DNA of 64,000 nt. Origin: Pseudomonadota bacterium (GTDB lineage: Bacteria > Pseudomonadota > Alphaproteobacteria > Rhodobacterales > Rhodobacteraceae). Shown one piece after another: positions 62,048 to 64,000 of this stretch (the stretch's first letter is position 1; every line of letters starts with the position of its first letter). Location: NCBI GenBank assembly GCA_963205235.1, contig CAUJIP010000029.1, positions 62,001 through 126,000 on the forward strand, read 5' to 3'. The notes beneath the pieces are model-generated. The model saw only the letters and a program-made list of their open reading frames with translations. It did not search any database and was not told the origin of the DNA. Position numbers and translations under genes: made by a program.

Positions 62048-62201
62048 CCGGCCGACCGGGGACAAGATTTGCGATATGCCCGCAGCTAAGCCATTGATAA
62101 GGCTTGCCCCATAAAACCAACCACATATGGGCGGCATGGCCCCTCTGGCCAGCGTCGGGAAAACCCTGTAATGCCCCGCCAACCCTATAGGACGGACCCC
62201 C

Positions 62202-64000
<1,799 letters not shown>

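Overview
The window looks like chromosomal DNA of a Rhodobacteraceae-type alphaproteobacterium (Rhodobacter/Gemmobacter-like; genus not resolvable here). The base composition is GC-rich with strong G/C third positions, which leaves very long antisense frames open by chance. Family hallmarks include the runs dnaB..alr-mlaE-mlaF..radA-cvpA-purF and iscR-nifS-sufB-sufC-sufD..sufS, an IscR with a single cysteine, a Mur/Fur-type box on sitABCD, and short GC-rich intergenic palindromes. There is no sign of a prophage, IS element, CRISPR array or rRNA. One tRNA-Arg is present. No gene-free stretch exceeds about 300 bases.

Layout. 1-18.9 kb is mostly housekeeping: a divergent LysR/glutaryl-CoA dehydrogenase pair, pyrC and pyrE, dnaB, an MBL hydrolase, a P1B-4 metal ATPase, alr, the lipid-transport pair mlaE-mlaF with a PqiA half-protein, radA, cvpA, purF, small enzymes and a Cys/Met-metabolism PLP enzyme. 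19.0-29.0 kb holds a five-gene minus-strand operon with a divergent LysR gene. It encodes two FAD/GcvT demethylases, a non-pyrrolysine MttB-family methyltransferase, an aldehyde dehydrogenase and a beta-hydroxyacid dehydrogenase. This is the best candidate for an undescribed pathway, probably stepwise N-demethylation of a quaternary amine followed by oxidation of the carbon skeleton. 29.1-35.7 kb is the histidine-utilisation locus hutCF/hutIHU, with a clear operator between the two arms. 35.8-41.9 kb has a flavin-binding protein, a YdeI-like protein, a PHP hydrolase with a divergent ArsR regulator, and an operon of FkbM methyltransferase, glycosyltransferase and SDR. 42.0-45.5 kb is sitABCD (manganese/iron import). 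45.6-49.6 kb has a lipoprotein, tRNA-Arg, an S8 serine protease with a possible beta-domain, and an SMP-30-like exported protein. 49.6-57.2 kb is the isc/suf Fe-S assembly operon with two Yip1-type membrane genes inserted. 57.4-64.0 kb holds an alpha/beta hydrolase operon, icd, a pair of YitT-like membrane proteins and typA (cut by the window end).

Between the genes there are three dispersed repeat types: a GC-rich hairpin family next to an AAATAT core (seven copies, with a compensatory base change), a roughly 70-bp REP-like palindrome (three copies, each directly after a stop codon), and a pair of tandem A/T-rich hairpins before radA. A four-unit 15-bp tandem repeat lies between cvpA and purF. 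Four promoter/operator regions can be read directly (hutI, sitA, iscR, yitT-like), each with a palindrome overlapping -35/-10-like hexamers.
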